Part shown: positions 63,127 through 64,000 of the stretch, piece after piece | How the letters are laid out: each line of letters begins with the position of its first letter | Position numbering within the stretch: the stretch's first letter is position 1 | Origin: HK1 sp965221725 | Lineage (GTDB): Bacteria > Pseudomonadota > Gammaproteobacteria > HK1 | Direction of reading: 5' to 3' | DNA: 64,000 nt | NCBI GenBank assembly: GCA_965221725.1 | Contig: OZ244909.1 | Span: 682,001 to 746,000, forward strand | The notes under the pieces: generated by a model | What the model was told of the DNA's origin: nothing | Seen by the model: the letters and a program-made list of their open reading frames with translations, nothing else | The model's database searches: none | Program-made: the position numbers and the translations under genes

Positions 63127-63660
63127 GTGACTGGCATGCGCAAGATCGTGAAGATCCTGCACACGCTCGCTGCCGGCGGGCTCATCGGTGGACTGCTCGG
63201 GTACATGGTGCTGCTCGGCGCGGGGCCGCATGAGACGGCGGCCGCCTATGCGAACACGCGCGCATCGATCGCGGCCCTCAGCAACTACGTGCTGCTGCCG
63301 TCGCTCGCGGTGGCGCTCGTCTCGGGCCTTCTGTCGATGGTCGTCCACCGGCCGTACCTCGACACGCGGTGGGCCTGGCTGAAAGCCGCGATGGGTATCC
63401 TGATGTTCAAGGGGGTACTGACGATCGTCGGCGCCAAAGCCGAACACGCGGCGGTGGTGGCACGCCGGATTGCGAACGGGGAGGCCGCCCCGGATGTCCT
63501 GGAAGCGGCATTGGCGCTCGAGTGGTACACGCTGGCCACCGTGATGGCGTTGTCGGTGGCCAATGTGATCCTCGGCGTATGGCGTCCGCGCCTGGCCCGG
63601 CGACCGGCCCGGCGCACACAGCAGACCCGCGATGATGCTGCTTCGCACGTCAGCTCGTGA
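63127..63660 (+). CDS. Four-helix inner-membrane protein (DUF2269-like)
   Basis: 177 residues from a GTG at 63127, or 174 from the ATG at 63136. Hydrophobic segments at about 8-32 (ILHTLAAGGLIGGLLGYMVLL), 52-71 (YVLLPSLAVALVSGLLSMVV), 83-101 (WLKAAMGILMFKGVLTIVGA) and 133-152. It resembles predicted integral membrane proteins of the DUF2269 type. No enzymatic motif is visible. It stands alone after the cassette. Confidence 0.65.
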   Translation: MTGMRKIVKILHTLAAGGLIGGLLGYMVLLGAGPHETAAAYANTRASIAALSNYVLLPSLAVALVSGLLSMVVHRPYLDTRWAWLKAAMGILMFKGVLTIVGAKAEHAAVVARRIANGEAAPDVLEAALALEWYTLATVMALSVANVILGVWRPRLARRPARRTQQTRDDAASHVSS

Positions 63661-64000
63661 TGATTCACCGAGCTGACGTGCCATGCGGCGACCTGCCTTG
63701 GTAAAGCGCTCTGCCTTCCACCCCGCCCCACCGGCGTTCGAGCACATGATCCGGTTGTCAGTGACAGACGGAGGGGGATTTCAGTCAGGCACGGTCAGAT
63801 GGTCTGTCATGGTGAATGACGCGTCCCCTGGAAAGTGGAGTCGAACATGCAATTCAGCGGCGGGCGCGAACGGCGGTGTAACGCGATGGCGTTCGGTTGC
63901 ACGCCGGTGACGTGCCAAGCGCCTGGTCATCATCAGATGCCTCGGTCAGGACGGCCTGCACAATGAGCCGAGCCGCGCGGAGCAATGATCCCGCCTCCGG
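63661..64000. other. Right-edge segment, no gene recognised
   Basis: 340 bp with only short frames (for example ~39 codons from the ATG at 63847). A string near 63698-63725 resembles a tRNA D-arm, but no cloverleaf forms. A gene could begin beyond the window edge. Confidence 0.4.

Noticed and set aside
63690..63760. D-arm-like string TTGGTAAAGCGCTCTGCC and GTTCGAG nearby
   Set aside because: No acceptor or anticodon stem can be built, so it is not called as a tRNA.

Overview
The window is high-GC DNA that is dense with genes. It reads as the chromosome of a gammaproteobacterium. The strongest evidence is gene order. leuB-asd-fimV-truA-trpF-trpB-trpA-accD-folC-dedD-cvpA-purF-metZ (27.9 to 12.7 kb, minus strand) and guaB-guaA-tadA / recA-recX-alaS-lysC-csrA-tRNA-Ser (46.5 to 36.1 kb, minus strand) are arrangements typical of that class. 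I cannot name the genus. The intergenic DNA is rich in short dispersed and tandem repeats, as in some symbiotic or slowly evolving high-GC gammaproteobacteria.

Region 1 (1-10.6 kb) is a defence island on the minus strand. An ISAs1-family element lies at the left edge. Next to it is a tightly coupled seven-gene run, read right to left: hsdR, hsdM, a half-length hsdS, vsr, dcm, a large protein with two GHKL ATPase modules (MORC-like at the N-terminus, histidine-kinase-like at the C-terminus) and a receiver-domain protein. Most junctions from hsdM onward overlap by a few bases, so a type I R-M system and a Dcm/Vsr/MORC module appear to be one transcription unit. The IS cuts the end of the receiver gene and may separate the operon from further genes outside the window.

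Region 2 (10.7-46.5 kb) is mostly core metabolism: MsrB, glycerate kinase, methionine, purine, folate, fatty-acid, tryptophan, lysine and leucine synthesis genes, queG, dapD, an HU-like protein, pgi, glpK, an aminotransferase, tRNA-Ser(GCU), csrA, lysC, alaS, recX, recA, tadA, guaA and guaB. Oddities are a frameshifted trpF, a 108-bp in-frame duplication in the glycerate kinase gene, and an AT-rich patch at the 3' end of guaA that suggests a past integration event.

Region 3 (46.7-57.1 kb) carries a nucleoside hydrolase-ribokinase fusion, an oligopeptidase B with an expanded simple-sequence insertion, a membrane metallophosphoesterase, a 643-residue protein with two PD-(D/E)XK-like nuclease cores (a candidate defence protein), and a flavoprotein/OsmC pair.

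Region 4 (58.0-63.7 kb) contains a split sulfolactate sulfo-lyase (suyAB-like). The last ~343 bp of suyB recur 3.4 kb downstream. Between the two copies lies a small defence-like cassette: an OLD-like ABC ATPase, a TOPRIM protein, a chimeric ATPase remnant lacking its P-loop and a small nuclease-like protein. A DUF2269-like membrane protein follows. At least three dispersed intergenic repeat families recur across the window and mark several of the boundaries.
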